64,000 bases of DNA from Rutidosis leptorrhynchoides (GCF_046630445.1 NC_092335.1:543049001-543113000); one strand, 5' to 3'; counted from the stretch's first letter, positions 11,640 through 25,271 are shown. Numbers and translations are program-made. The notes: generated by a model from the sequence alone, not told the origin.

Positions 11640-11842
11640 CTATCTTGTTTCCATGCGATGCCCTGAATGAACCCGAATGACTTTAAAGTGTTTCTGATGG
11701 TGGTCGGGTTTGAGAGATGAGATAAACCGCCGATGAAGATGGTTGATTTTTTCATGAACAACGACTGAGAAGGGTTAATATTGGTTGCGAAGAAATTCCG
11801 GGAGCGGTGCTTATTGTTTGAGAAGGAATTTTTAGTGTTAAA

Positions 11843-12888
11843 CTAGTAAAAATGGCCCGCGCGATGCCGCGAGGTCTTTTGGGTTGCATATTCATAGCTA
11901 AAGTAGCGTTATGTATTTACAGAAGTAAAAACGTTTTGCTACGTGTGTTTTTGGACGCACTTTGTTAGTACCTAGTATACCTAATGGCCTATGTGTTTTT
12001 AACGTCAGGAAGATTGCGTAAAAAAAGGGGAAACAAAACCATCGATATGATGTAGGTAGTTTGGGTTGTTTATTATAGGTGTATGTATATGTATTAAAGA
12101 TAGTCCGAGGTATTTAGCGTTTTTTTAGAAGTGTCCGTTTCGCGTATAGTTAGTCCCGTTGTGTTCGTAAGATTTTTTCGAGTTGAACGGTGTGTTCGAA
12201 AAAATTTAACGTGTGACGAGCGGGAAGATACGTCCCATTGAAAATTTGAGTGGAGTTTGGTTAAGTTTTTTAATTAAAATAACTAGAAAAAAATTTGACC
12301 GCACGTTGCTGCGGTTGTATTCAACGCGCGGTCAAATTTAGATATACGTTATTAGGAACCTAATATATCTAGTAAGTTGGGTTGTTTGTTGGACATGTAT
12401 GTATATGTATGAAATACAGCCTGGAATATTTAGTGTTTTTTTTAACGATGTCCGTTCGCGTATAGTTAGTCTCGTTGTGTTCGTAAAATTATTTCGAGTT
12501 GAACGGTGGTCTCAGAAAAATTTAACTCGCACCGAGCGAGAGTATAGGGCCCGTTATTTAGTGTTTTTTTAACGATGTCCGTTTCGCGTATAGTTAGTCG
12601 GGTCGTGTTCATCAGATTTTTTCGAGTTAAACGGTGGACTCGGAAGAATTTAACTCGCACCGAGCTAGAAGATAGGACCCGTTAAAATTTCGGGTGGAGT
12701 TAGTATCCTTTATTTTAATAAAATTATATAATTATGCTTTCCACCCCCCGAAAAAGTGTAAACTCGAGGGGTTGTTGTGTAAAGTAAGCCGAAGTTGAGG
12801 GATCGGTTGTAGTGTGAACGCAAACTCAAAGCGACAATTGAATGTAACTGAAACGACGCATTTGGCCACACATTTTAGTATATAGGGC
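11843..12888 (-). mobile_element. Non-autonomous Helitron region with two 3' ends
   Basis: On the minus strand the sequence ends with a GC-rich hairpin, about 7 AT-rich bases, then CTAG followed by T (CTAG at 11,843-11,846). This is the CTRR terminus and A/T insertion site of plant Helitrons. A second hairpin plus CTAG sits at 12,283-12,286 (ACCGCAGCAACGTGCGGT on the minus strand). The right edge, read on the minus strand as CCTATATACTAAAATG near 12,888, resembles a Helitron 5' end. A roughly 120-bp unit (TCCGTTTCGCGTATAGTTAG core) is present three times, at about 12,132, 12,450 and 12,576. No Rep/helicase ORF is present. Confidence 0.65.
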
Positions 12889-15454
12889 TAATAATGAGGG
12901 TTGAGGGTAATTGAAGTTGATGGGAATTGAGTTAGGGTAGGAAGGTTTAAAATTCTGGCAGTGGTTGGTTTTGAAATGATTTTGAAATGATGGTGGTTCA
13001 GGGTGGTTGATCGGAAAATAGTAGGAGGGAAGAGGATTTTTGAAAATTCAGGTCAAGTTGCCGTTGGGCACAATGTGATGACCCGGGAATTTCCGATCAA
13101 ATTTACACTTTTATCTTTATATGTTTCCGACACGATATGCAGAGTCTATTAATTTAAATCTCAAAATGTTTGAACTGTTTCATATATTCAATTGACCTTC
13201 GATCATTCCCGACGATTCACGAACAATTGTGTAAATATAAATATATAAATATAAATATAAAAATAAATATAAAGGTAAATATAAATATAAAGAGTATATC
13301 TAATATTAGAGTAATCAAATACACAATAATCAATTGAAATTAAATATATAAAATAACAAATAGAATAAATAAGTCACTATTAAAAAGAATATATATAATT
13401 GTTGTCAATATTTAAAATAAATATTCAATACATGATATCATATAATAATACATAATTAATAAATAGTAATATTTACATGTTAATTGTAATTACAAGTTTA
13501 AATTATAATTGTTATAGTATTAGTACATTAATTATTATTAATATTAGGATTATTAGTATTATTAAAGAATTTATTTGTTATATGTAAATTATTATATTAC
13601 TATTATTAATTGTTATTAACAACATTATTGTACTAATAATATTATTATCAATATTGTTACTATTATTAACATTTTAATTATTATCATTATTATTTTTAAT
13701 GCTACTACTAGTATTATTAATTATTATTTTTTTATTATTACTATTAAAGATATTTCTGCTATTAATAATCTGTATTATTATTAATAATTATTATTATCAG
13801 TATTATTATTATTTATTAGTATATAATTATTATTAATATTATTAGAAGCAAAAATCTATATAATACTTAATTATTTATAGAAAATTTAATATAAGTTATC
13901 AAACAGAAAGGAGATTTCGTACAGATGGTTACACATCACAATCCTCCTTTTTATTCTTGTCCCCAATTCTGTACAAATATTCGAAATCAAAAGCAGATAT
14001 ATACAAAATCTGTTACATGTTCCTTTCTTACTTTATTTAATTGGATTCCAATATCAAATCCCAGTACAAATCGATTCCCTATGATCAATAACAAACAAAA
14101 ATCAGTGGAATCGATTAGAATTTATTTATATTATTAGTCTGACAGAATATTTTGGTGTCGAGCAAATTGAACTACAAAACAATTGTTGATTGAATCAATT
14201 TGGTTGTAGCAACGTCACTGGCCATCTACGTAACTCTCTACTAGTACAATTCAAAAGAAAAAGATAGAAACCCATTAGCTTTCTATTTCCGTTTATTAAT
14301 CAAAGCAAGAACACCATTTAAAAACAACCACACCTTCGGTTTTCTTGATCAACCATGACCTCCGTCACCTCCTAATCATCTTCACCGACCCTATACCAAC
14401 AATCATCATTATTTTCGTTGAAACCCTCACCACTTCAAACTTATATTTTTTTTTTCTTTATCACGTGCTGCTGCAACCGAGAACGTGATCATCACCATCT
14501 TTTACACCACCATTGAATACAAGCCTGCAATCACCTTCTTCACTACTACTTGCTACTGTTGTGTTTGAACACTTACATGAACCATCGTAAACCCCACTAG
14601 GCCAAGATGAGGTATCCACTAAACACTTGTGCATGATAATTTGTGGTTACTATCTCTATCATTCAAATCGGTTATCGCCACCTTCGATCCCAACCCGTCA
14701 CCATTTGAATCACCATCACCGCCACTTATTTGGAACCACCATACACCAACAAACACTCATCGTAAAATACTGTTGTTGTTGTCTTCAGTCGAAACATAAA
14801 AATTAAAAGGACTATTGCTTATGCCTTGTTCTTCCTCGCCACCCTTTTCCCGAATACTACCTGCAAAATTTTGCTATTCCTTATCTTTCATTTTTTTCAC
14901 TGTATCCTTCAAACCAACCCATCATAAAACCACAAAATGCAAGTCTTCATTTTATGTAATAAAAAGAAACCCATGTTTTATAGATGTTGAATGATGATAC
15001 GAAAATTTAAGATGTGATATATTAAAACATCGTGCTTTGATCAACTACGGCCCACCCATTTGATTTTGTCGAGCAACAAGAAGTATCCAAAGAGAAATTG
15101 TGGATGTTGGGTAGCCACACAAGAAAGGAGAAGCTTTTTATTATTTTAATTTTTTTTAAACCTAAACAGTAACGTGGAGTTTCCACTGAGGTATCCTACA
15201 TCGAAAGTTTTGCCAATAAATGAAACAAACTGGACCGGTTTACTATATCTATTTGAGCCGTGGATTTGATTAAATTGTTGGGCTGTGATTGTTATACTAT
15301 TGGGCCGAAATAGGTTAGTGATAAACCTGTTAAGCTATTGGGCCGTGACTTGCATTTTCGGTTGGGCCATGACTTGCATATTGAACTAGTTAATTGGGGC
15401 CGAGAGGTTAAATACTTTTGGTATGTAACTTAAATCAGAAAAATGAAAACAGAA

Positions 15455-15515
15455 GGATGGTTAAGGTGTGTGTTGGATGAGCGAGAGGTCTTGGGTTCGA
15501 GCCTGGGCATAGGCA
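15455..15515 (+). other. tRNA-like (box B) module in 5' LTR
   Basis: GGTTCGAGCCT (15,494-15,504) matches the pol III box B, with TGGTTAAGGTGTG as an A-box-like word 43 bp upstream. It is followed by GAAAGGTAGT and an ATT repeat. An identical copy lies in the 3' LTR at 23,600-23,655. Confidence 0.5.
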
Positions 15516-16608
15516 TTTATTTTTGGAACTTTTTCTTGAAAGGTAGTTATTATTATTATTATTGTTATTATTATTGTTATTATTATTATTCTTATCATTA
15601 TTTTTATTATTATTAATATTATTATTGTTATGAAAATCATAAGGATGATAATAAAATAATATAAACCTATGGTGCTTTTCATTTAAGTATACTTGTATAC
15701 ACTATAAGATTAATAAATATGATTTTAGTTAAAGAATGAAAATAATAAGTATATAGGTATGCTTATGAACGTAAAGAAGTTTATAAAGATAATACGGTTA
15801 AGATTATGATCTCGATCAGGAGCTTAATTAATAATAACAAGGAATGAAATTATAATTGTTATAATTATAAATGTGAAAATAATTATGAATTAAGTATGAT
15901 TATTATAAACATTAGTATTAGTATTATTAGAAAAATTATCATTTTTAATGACATTATTACTAAATTTATTATTTTTATCATTTTTAATATTATTAGTGTT
16001 ATCATTATTGTAGTATTACTATAATTATTATTTTAACAAAGAAATAATATTTTTTATAAAAATATAGTTAATACATATAACCTAACTACATTGATATTTT
16101 ATATTAAGTATGTATAAAATAAATATAGTTAATTAATTAATGAAACATATAATTCATTAAAATAACGAATATATCATTAATAATAATAGTATATAAATTT
16201 GTTCGATTACAATGTGTTAATATATATAATTGATATAGGTTCGTGAATCCGAGGCCAACCTTACATTGTTCATTATCATCGTATGCATATTTTTACTATA
16301 AAATATCGTATGGTGAGTTCATTTAATCCCTTTTTACTCATTTCATTTTTGGGCTGAGAATACATGCAAATGCTTTATTAACTGTTTTACAATATTTATA
16401 TGTGTGAGTTCATTTGCTCCCTTTTACTCTTTACATTTTCGGGACTGAGAATATATGCGCTATTTTTATAACTGCTTTATTAAATGCTTTTAAAATATAT
16501 TTTGAACTGCGAATACATGAAATACTTTTATAAATGTTTGACGAGATAGACACAAGCAAAACATTCCTCGAATGAATTATTATGCAGACAGAAGTTCTGC
16601 GGAGTATT

Positions 16609-16701
16609 ATTGAATTATGTGGACATGATAATTGCCACCATTGAATTATGTGGACATGATAATTGCCACCATTGAATTATGTGGACATGATAATTGCCAC
16701 C
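16609..16701 (+). repeat. 31-bp unit, three tandem copies
   Basis: ATTGAATTATGTGGACATGA plus 11 more bases is repeated three times without change. The same triplication is present at 24,754-24,846 in the 3' LTR, so it predates this insertion. Confidence 0.95.
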
Positions 16702-17128
16702 AGTTGATGTGAATATTATATAACGAGAGAATGATTTTTTACACAGGTTATGTGTATGTTATTTTTGTGCACAAGATATGTGTACGATTACTATGATTTA
16801 TGAAAATGGTTTCGTACACGAGAAAGATGTATTGTATTTAAAAGATATAGCATGTACATTACAGGTGGGTATAGGATTCGGGCCCATTTGTACCATGCAG
16901 GATTTAAATTTTGTGGTCTATCAAAATGATAAATTTTATTGTTTTAAATTAAACCTATGAACTCACCAACCTTTTGGTTGACACTTGAAAGCATGTTTAT
17001 TCTCAGGTATGAAAGAAATCTTCCGCTGTACATTTGCTCATTTTAAGGACATTACTTGGAGTCGATCATCGCTCTGGGATCAAATGTTGATGACTTCGTC
17101 CAGATGGATTAGGACGGGTTGTTTCAGT

Positions 17129-17140
17129 TGGTATCAGAGC
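17129..17140 (+). other. Primer-binding site (initiator Met tRNA)
   Basis: TGGTATCAGAGC lies two bases after the LTR end and is complementary to the 3' end of plant initiator methionine tRNA, the common primer of plant gypsy and copia elements. Confidence 0.9.
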
Positions 17141-17558
17141 GGTGGTCTTAGCGAACCAGGTCTTGCATTAGTGAGTCTAACTGATAAATGTTAGGATGCA
17201 TTAGTGAGTCTGGACTACGACCGTGTCTACATGTCAAAAGTTTTGCTTATCGTTTTTATCAGAAATCATCTGCTTATCATCCTTAGAAAATTACCTGCTT
17301 ATCATTCTTAGAGAACCACTTGCTTATCATTCTTAGTCTAGACACGTCTTACTGCCTCTATTGTATAGACAGTGTATAGATAAATTCATATCTTAGCGTA
17401 TCTGTTATTGTTACCTTTGCCTGACAGCTTACGTAGATTCCTCCGTAACTTATGGGATTTTAGTATTATATATGCATATGTAAATTATGTATTGCAGGGT
17501 ACTAATCTACATCCTATAATCTATTTCTTATCGACAATCCTTCATCTGATTGTACGAG

Positions 17559-17708
17559 ATGAATCCCTTAACCAGTTCGAGTCCCTCAGATTTCGATAGC
17601 TATTCCGATAGTTATTCCGACAGCTATTCCGACATGGATATTCACCTAAGCTCCGAAAGCGGTGTCACCAGAATGAATCAAACAATCAGCCATCCCCAAT
17701 TCATCTGA
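17559..17708 (+). pseudogene. Short acidic ORF at gag position
   Basis: ATG at 17,559 opens a 49-codon frame starting MNPLTSSSPSDFDSYSDSYS with three SYSD repeats, then an early TGA at 17,706. The reading continues in degraded form to about 18,060 (EPVRNINAPSFPKYL in another frame). The position just after the primer-binding site suggests a gag-like or leader protein. The element at 49.3-49.9 kb also has an acidic first ORF. I do not recognise a Pfam-type domain. Confidence 0.45.
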
Positions 17709-18061
17709 TGGATTCATAGTCAACTTAATCAACGGAGACGCACAGAAGGCGATCCCATCCACTAACCGAATTCACCTTTTGGCGAAGAACCTGAAGCACT
17801 TATCGGCGAACCTGTTCGTAACATCAATGCACCCTCATTTCCCAAATATCTCGCCACGATTATATCATAACTCAGATTCTAAACCTTATTCATTCGCCCG
17901 TTCTTACATACAATCATCCCGGAGTAATAAGTCAATGAGTTTCGCGCCCGAGTTGTAGCCTTGAAAAATATGGTGCAAAACGTACCAGCTTCAGCAACAT
18001 CAACGGCACCAACAGTACCATCAACATCAATACCAGTACCATCAACAATCCATGCCTCCAT

Positions 18062-21000
18062 ATCTCATTCTGTACCTTGAATATAATCATCGTACTACGT
18101 ATCGTTCTATCTATTTTATCTTCGCTCGACATGGCGATTATGTAATCTCTAATGTTTTAGAGATTATATATTCTTATTCTAACGGTAAATCAAATGAGAT
18201 TAATATTATATTAACTCATTTAATCCATGATTACATCTGAAGAAAATATATATGTATATATATTTTCATAGGGATTGTGATTAAAAATTCTTTCGTACAA
18301 ACTGTTAATGATGAAAATATTTTAACGGGTAGGTAATACCCTAGGAATATTTCAGATTTCATATTAATGAGTTACATTGTACATTCTTCAAATCTGATTC
18401 AACAATCATTTTCTATCCTACTTACATCCACACATATACGTATCCGTTCATCAAAGAACAACTATTTTCATCCAAGCTCAATTTCATATTCGGATTTTGA
18501 CCGATCAGAATCCAAGTCAAGATTTGACAAGTGGCATAATGAAGAAAACATTTGACGGAATAAAATTTGTTAGAAACAAACAAATTAACTATGAGAAATT
18601 TTGTTAAGAATTCACGCTAACAAAACCCTAGCTAACTGTTCCTAGCTAACTGTGGACTAATCAACTGAGGACTACCAATAGTAGACAATTAAAATGAATT
18701 AAAATATTAATTATAACATATGAAACTAAACAATTCTTCAAGTTTGCCACTTGATTTTCATCTTAAACCTAATTTGTATCTTCACGATTACAATCCGCGT
18801 TCAAATCTTTCATAATTCTTGAAAACACCTCAATCGAGAGGATGAACCAAGCACACTTCATCTACGGAAGGAAAGATTTATGCATATAGTTATGCACCTG
18901 AGAAACTCTCGGCAACTGAGTAAAAGTTTAACACGTAGCCGCGTCAGATCCTTTGGCATTTATTAGCAAAAATAACTTTGCGATCCCTTTTCAAGGTAGC
19001 CAATTTTGTCACAGCTTCAGCAAGTCAACTTCGACTTTTCATTCGAAGTAGCCTTACTATAATCCTGATATATACGATTACCCTTTTGATACCGGAGAAT
19101 TCTTTTATATTCTACCATATTACCAGCAGACATACCAGCAACCTCGTTACTTCTTGGCTTAAATCTCTCTGACAAATCACGATATTTATTCATTGAAACC
19201 CTATCATATACTCATCCGCATCTTGTAACGAGAACTGCCATACCAATTACCGGGAATCAGCAATCAGTACTTTGAAAACTTACATCATATCCACATCAAC
19301 AGTTACATGTATCCATATAACAATTATCTCCTAGAATTACGATCTTCAATTCTGAAATTGTAAAAAGGCACCCAGTTTACAAATCGATACTCTGAATGTT
19401 GAAAAAGCTGAATGAAGCAGCAGAAACTGTAGGCAACCGTAAACGACCTTAGTCGTCGGAAGCTTGATGATAAAGAATAATATGTTGGAAAAGCTCAGAA
19501 ACGTTGGAACTGGAAAACGGATAAAGTTAACCATGAAGGAGACCAAGGACAAATACAAGGACCATACCCTATATTCAAAGAATCCAGATAATTCTGGATC
19601 CGTTGAAATCTTTAGAGAATATCTTGCTCCGAAGTCATGTTAAAATCTTGCGGAAAATCTTTCTCCATCAACCATCGAACTTAGAAATTTCAAAATATCA
19701 TCATCAATATCTTCGATATTTCTGAGGATATTTTCATAAATATTCTCGTCCAAAATTATATACCTCTTCGTGTTTCCTGTGTATCATTATATTGGAAACA
19801 TTCAATAGAAAATTTTGTACCGAAAAGCAGATTATGTGAAACTATGAAGAAAGCCGTGGACAAATCACAAAGAATAAGTTTGACTTCAAAGAATCCAAAT
19901 GATTCAATGTCTGCTAAAGTCTTTAGTGAATATCTTGCTCCTTACTCTAAACCCTTGCAGATAATAGTTTCTATCATCCGCTGATCTTAAATATTCCGAG
20001 ATATTATCGTATATTTCGTTATAAATATCCTCCATATTTATGGAGATATTTTTATAACTATTCTTATCTGAAATCATTAATCTCTTCGTGCTATCAGTAT
20101 TACATCATATAGAAACTGTTAGTTTCTATATTCTGTAAACTTTCAAGCTAAAAATATGAATGTTATTGAAGTAATGTTGGGAACTGATGCATGGGTTAGT
20201 ATAATACAATGACACTTGATCAACGTGATTATATTACAGTAAGTCATGCTGAGTTTCTAATGGGACGTGATGATTCACAGATCCTAATGTCATCACGTGC
20301 CATGTTACATAACTCTTGCATTATGCTTAACTTCTGAACATATCAAGAAAGTATATTCTTGATAGTTCTATTCTCAGTGATTCTGGTAACTTGATAAATC
20401 AAATCGTGCTAATACATAAGTTCTTATTTAGAACACGATGTTTATTCGAAATTCCATACTTACGAATTCTGGACCGTTACTCGCTTTACTAGAGGTCGGG
20501 AGGATAATAAAAAGGAAAAGAGCTCCAAAATATAAGAGAAAATATAAAGCCCAACAACAACACCGGAATTACAAACCGTGGATATCAGTGTGTATAGCAA
20601 TATAAAGACACGGGAGGATTATAAATACAATAATCCCTAAAGCATAGTAGAAATAAACGGATTCCTCCGGTAGAAGTTGGAAAAGGAGAATGATTGTTGC
20701 GATAATCAGGATAAGGACAAGGATCAGAACTAGATTAAGCATTTTCACGATCTTTTGAATTTGGGAATTGAGTATTGAAGTGGTGAAAATTAATAGAACG
20801 GAACAGGTAAAAATTTATAGTGAAAATATCAGACAGAGGAATCGAGGCAGATCATCGCATTTAATTATAGAAATCTTAATTTCCTTATTCGCCGAAGAAA
20901 TCAAATCTTTTAGATTTCTAAGATTTTCTATAAATCCCTTGAATTCCGAAATTCAACTAAGACAACGTCAAAAGCTAAGACGCACCGTATTTTCTAATTT

Positions 21001-21177
21001 TCACCGTGACTACGTCAAAAGTTAAATCTCTATCTCAATCTTTTGTGATAGTTTCATTCGTACTCTTCGAATAATTGAATTGTTTTATCCATATTACTCA
21101 ATGATGATAAAACTCTTTTGATCAGCTCATATTTATCAGGAAAACATATTTATTGTTAGCCATGACGACCTCACTCA
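18062..21177 (+). other. Internal non-coding region of the non-autonomous element
   Basis: No sustained ORF is visible. At about 20,180-20,330 it carries a block similar to 43,150-43,310 of the other gypsy element, including GACACTTGATCAACGTG and AGTAAGTCAT, so both elements share internal ancestry. The rest is AT-rich text with scattered short frames and no recognisable reverse transcriptase or integrase. Confidence 0.6.
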
Positions 21178-21212
21178 AATTTCGGGACGAAATTTCTTTA
21201 ACGGGTAGGTAC
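21178..21212 (+). other. Polypurine-tract region
   Basis: AATTTCGGGACGAAATTTC followed by TTTAACGGGTAGGTAC runs directly into the 3' LTR. The same words precede the LTRs at 44,632 and, reversed, 63,836, so this block is conserved across families for plus-strand priming. Confidence 0.7.
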
Positions 21213-24200
21213 TGTGATGACCCGGGAATTTCCGACCAAATTTACACTTTTATCTTTATATGTTTCCGACACGATATGCAGAGTCTATTAATTTAAATCT
21301 CAAAATGTTTGAACTGTTTCATATATTCAATTGACCTTCGATCATTCCCGACGATTCACGAACAATTGTGTAAATATAAATATATAAATATAAATATAAA
21401 TATAAAAATAAATATAAAGGTAAATATAAATATAAAGAGTATATCTAATATTAGAGTAATCAAATACACAATAATCAATTGGAATTAAATATATAAAATA
21501 ACAAATAGAATAAATAAGTCACTATTAAAAAGAATATATATAATTGTTGTCAATATTTAAAATAAATATTCAATACATGATATCATATAATAATACATAA
21601 TTAATAAATAGTAATATTTACATGTTAATTGTAATTACAAGTTTAAATTATAATTGTTATAGTATTAGTACATTAATTATTATTAATATTAGGATTATTA
21701 GTATTATTAAAGAATTTATTTGTTATATGTAAATTATTATATTACTATTATTAATTGTTATTAACAACATTATTGTACTAATAATATTATTATCAATATT
21801 GTTACTATTATTAACATTTTAATTATTATCATTATTATTTTTAATGCTACTACTAGTATTATTAATTATTATTTTTTTATTATTACTATTAAAGATATTT
21901 CTGCTATTAATAATCTGTATTATTATTAATAATTATTATTATCAGTATTATTATTATTTATTAGTATATAATTATTATTAATATTATTAGAAGCAAAAAT
22001 CTATATAATACTTAATTATTTATAGAAAATTTAATATAAGTTATCAAACAGAAAGGAGATTTCGTACAGATGGTTACACATCACAATCCTCCTTTTTATT
22101 CTTGTCCCCAATTCTGTACAAATATTCGAAATCAAAAGCAGATATATACAAAATCTGTTACATGTTCCTTTCTTACTTTATTTAATTGGATTCCAATATC
22201 AAATCCCAGTACAAATCGATTCCCTATGATCAATAACAAACAAAAATCAGTGGAATCGATTAGAATTTATTTATATTATTAGTCTGACAGAATATTTTGG
22301 TGTCGAGCAAATTGAACTACAAAACAATTGTTGATTGAATCAATTTGGTTGTAGCAACGTCACTGGCCATCTACGTAACTCTCTACTAGTACAATTCAAA
22401 AGAAAAAGATAGAAACCCATTAGCTTTCTATTTCCGTTTATTAATCAAAGCAAGAACACCATTTAAAAACAACCACACCTTCGGTTTTCTTGATCAACCA
22501 TGACCTCCGTCACCTCCTAATCATCTTCACCGACCCTATACCAACAATCATCATTATTTTCGTTGAAACCCTCACCACTTCAAACTTATATTTTTTTTTT
22601 CTTTATCACGTGCTGCTGCAACCGAGAACGTGATCATCACCATCTTTTACACCACCATTGAATACAAGCCTGCAATCACCTTCTTCACTACTACTTGCTA
22701 CTGTTGTGTTTGAACACTTACATGAACCATCGTAAACCCCACTAGGCCAAGATGAGGTATCCACTAAACACTTGTGCATGATAATTTGTGGTTACTATCT
22801 CTATCATTCAAATCGGTTATCGCCACCTTCGATCCCAACCCGTCACCATTTGAATCACCATCACCGCCACTTATTTGGAACCACCATACACCAACAAACA
22901 CTCATCGTAAAATACTGTTGTTGTTGTCTTCAGTCGAAACATAAAAATTAAAAGGACTATTGCTTATGCCTTGTTCTTCCTCGCCACCCTTTTCCCGAAT
23001 ACTACCTGCAAAATTTTGCTATTCCTTATCTTTCATTTTTTTCACTGTATCCTTCAAACCAACCCATCATAAAACCACAAAATGCAAGTCTTCATTTTAT
23101 GTAATAAAAAGAAACCCATGTTTTATAGATGTTGAATGATGATACGAAAATTTAAGATGTGATATATTAAAACATCGTGCTTTGATCAACTACGGCCCAC
23201 CCATTTGATTTTGTCGAGCAACAAGAAGTATCCAAAGAGAAATTGTGGATGTTGGGTAGCCACACAAGAAAGGAGAAGCTTTTTATTATTTTAATTTTTT
23301 TTAAACCTAAACAGTAACGTGGAGTTTCCACTGAGGTATCCTACATCGAAAGTTTTGCCAATAAATGAAACAAACTGGACCGGTTTACTATATCTATTTG
23401 AGCCGTGGATTTGATTAAATTGTTGGGCTGTGATTGTTATACTATTGGGCCGAAATAGGTTAGTGATAAACCTGTTAAGCTATTGGGCCGTGACTTGCAT
23501 TTTCGGTTGGGCCATGACTTGCATATTGAACTAGTTAATTGGGGCCGAGAGGTTAAATACTTTTGGTATGTAACTTAAATCAGAAAAATGAAAACAGAAG
23601 GATGGTTAAGGTGTGTGTTGGATGAGCGAGAGGTCTTGGGTTCGAGCCTGGGCATAGGCATTTATTTTTGGAACTTTTTCTTGAAAGGTAGTTATTATTA
23701 TTATTATTGTTATTATTATTGTTATTATTATTATTCTTATCATTATTTTTATTATTATTAATATTATTATTGTTATGAAAATCATAAGGATGATAATAAA
23801 ATAATATAAACCTATGGTGCTTTTCATTTAAGTATACTTGTATACACTATAAGATTAATAAATATGATTTTAGTTAAAGAATGAAAATAATAAGTATATA
23901 GGTATGCTTATGAACGTAAAGAAGTTTATAAAGATAATACGGTTAAGATTATGATCTCGATCAGGAGCTTAATTAATAATAACAAGGAATGAAATTATAA
24001 TTGTTATAATTATAAATGTGAAAATAATTATGAATTAAGTATGATTATTATAAACATTAGTATTAGTATTATTAGAAAAATTATCATTTTTAATGACATT
24101 ATTACTAAATTTATTATTTTTATCATTTTTAATATTATTAGTGTTATCATTATTGTAGTATTACTATAATTATTATTTTAACAAAGAAATAATATTTTTT

Positions 24201-25271
24201 ATAAAAATATAGTTAATACATATAACCTAACTACATTGATATTTTATATTAAGTATGTATAAAATAAATATAGTTAATTAATTAATGAAACATATAATTC
24301 ATTAAAATAACGAATATATCATTAATAATAATAGTATATAAATTTGTTCGATTACAATGTGTTAATATATATAATTGATATAGGTTCGTGAATCCGAGGC
24401 CAACCTTACATTGTTCATTATCATCGTATGCATATTTTTACTATAAAATATCGTATGGTGAGTTCATTTAATCCCTTTTTACTCATTTCATTTTTGGGCT
24501 GAGAATACATGCAAATGCTTTATTAACTGTTTTACAATATTTATATGTGTGAGTTCATTTGCTCCCTTTTACTCTTTACATTTTCGGGACTGAGAATATA
24601 TGCGCTATTTTTATAACTGCTTTATTAAATGCTTTTAAAATATATTTTGAACTGCGAATACATGAAATACTTTTATAAATGTTTGACGAGATAGACACAA
24701 GCAAAACATTCCTCGAATGAATTATTATGCAGACAGAAGTTCTGCGGAGTATTATTGAATTATGTGGACATGATAATTGCCACCATTGAATTATGTGGAC
24801 ATGATAATTGCCACCATTGAATTATGTGGACATGATAATTGCCACCAGTTGATGTGAATATTATATAACGAGAGAATGATTTTTTACACAGGTTATGTGT
24901 ATGTTATTTTTGTGCACAAGATATGTGTACGATTACTATGATTTATGAAAATGGTTTCGTACACGAGAAAGATGTATTGTATTTAAAAGATATAGCATGT
25001 ACATTACAGGTGGGTATAGGATTCGGGCCCATTTGTACCATGCAGGATTTAAATTTTGTGGTCTATCAAAATGATAAATTTTATTGTTTTAAATTAAACC
25101 TATGAACTCACCAACCTTTTGGTTGACACTTGAAAGCATGTTTATTCTCAGGTATGAAAGAAATCTTCCGCTGTACATTTGCTCATTTTAAGGACATTAC
25201 TTGGAGTCGATCATCGCTCTGGGATCAAATGTTGATGACTTCGTCCAGATGGATTAGGACGGGTTGTTTCA
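21213..25271 (+). repeat. 3' LTR (4059 bp)
   Basis: It is near-identical to the 5' LTR. Differences seen are GACCAAA versus GATCAAA near the start, CAATTGGAATT versus CAATTGAAATT, and one extra TAAATA unit. Inverted 11-mers lie at 21,353-21,363 and 24,384-24,394, and the hairpin at 25,112-25,125. The end GGGTTGTTTCA is followed by the CACAA duplication. Confidence 0.95.

Larger units (their letters stand above)
9318..11842 (-). pseudogene. LINE ORF1 (RRM-type), broken by two insertions
   Basis: It is an RNA-binding ORF1 homologous to that at 27.6-29.2 kb. The longest open piece is 10,675-11,391: VPIKAVKLFKWLRSRNISIV, then FTRLEIKGCPFECSSID and GTFGEVIYVD, resembling the DUF4283-type region of plant LINE ORF1. 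The frame continues past a TGA near 10,673 to 10,288. It is then cut by a 726-bp MITE. Conceptual removal of the MITE plus one TTA keeps the frame into the 9,591-9,318 segment (NENEFPILSPK, CRTYCDAIPKRGGK). Upstream, a 185-bp solo LTR splits the RRM. The intact homologue has the same order without these insertions. Confidence 0.75.
13074..17126 (+). repeat. 5' LTR (4053 bp)
   Basis: It begins TGTGATGACCCGGG and ends GGGTTGTTTCA. The 5' arm ends at GATTCACGAAC (13,214-13,224), and the 3' arm starts at GTTCGTGAATC (16,239-16,249). The hairpin CAACC-TTTT-GGTTG is at 16,967-16,980. The centre holds the tRNA-like module (15,455-15,515) and an ATT microsatellite. A pyrimidine-rich, less AT-biased block (about 14,150-14,950) has no sustained ORF. 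Confidence 0.95.
13074..25271 (+). mobile_element. Complete, very young non-autonomous Ty3-gypsy (LARD-like) element
   Basis: A 12.2-kb element has two LTRs (13,074-17,126 and 21,213-25,271), a perfect 5-bp duplication CACAA (13,069-13,073 and 25,272-25,276), a primer-binding site for initiator Met tRNA and a polypurine region. The LTRs look the same by eye except for two substitutions and one 6-bp unit. The 4.1-kb internal part has no intact gag or pol, only a short acidic ORF and degraded text, so mobilisation must have used proteins in trans. The PPT-proximal text AATTTCGGGACGAAATTTC matches the gypsy elements at 44.6 and 63.85 kb. Confidence 0.92.

Noticed and set aside
13925-14137. 70-codon ORF identical at 22,070-22,282
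   Set aside because: Duplicated only because it lies in both LTRs; no domain and no sign of selection for protein.
15455-15515. Functional tRNA gene
   Set aside because: Box B is good, but I could not fold an acceptor stem or full cloverleaf, and the same text recurs within LTRs.
16609-16701. CRISPR-like array
   Set aside because: Three head-to-tail 31-bp copies without spacers, within a plant LTR.
17127-21212. Hidden reverse transcriptase or integrase in the young element
   Set aside because: No YxDD-like, DSRFTS-like or RNase H motif seen in any frame; only a short acidic ORF and degraded text.
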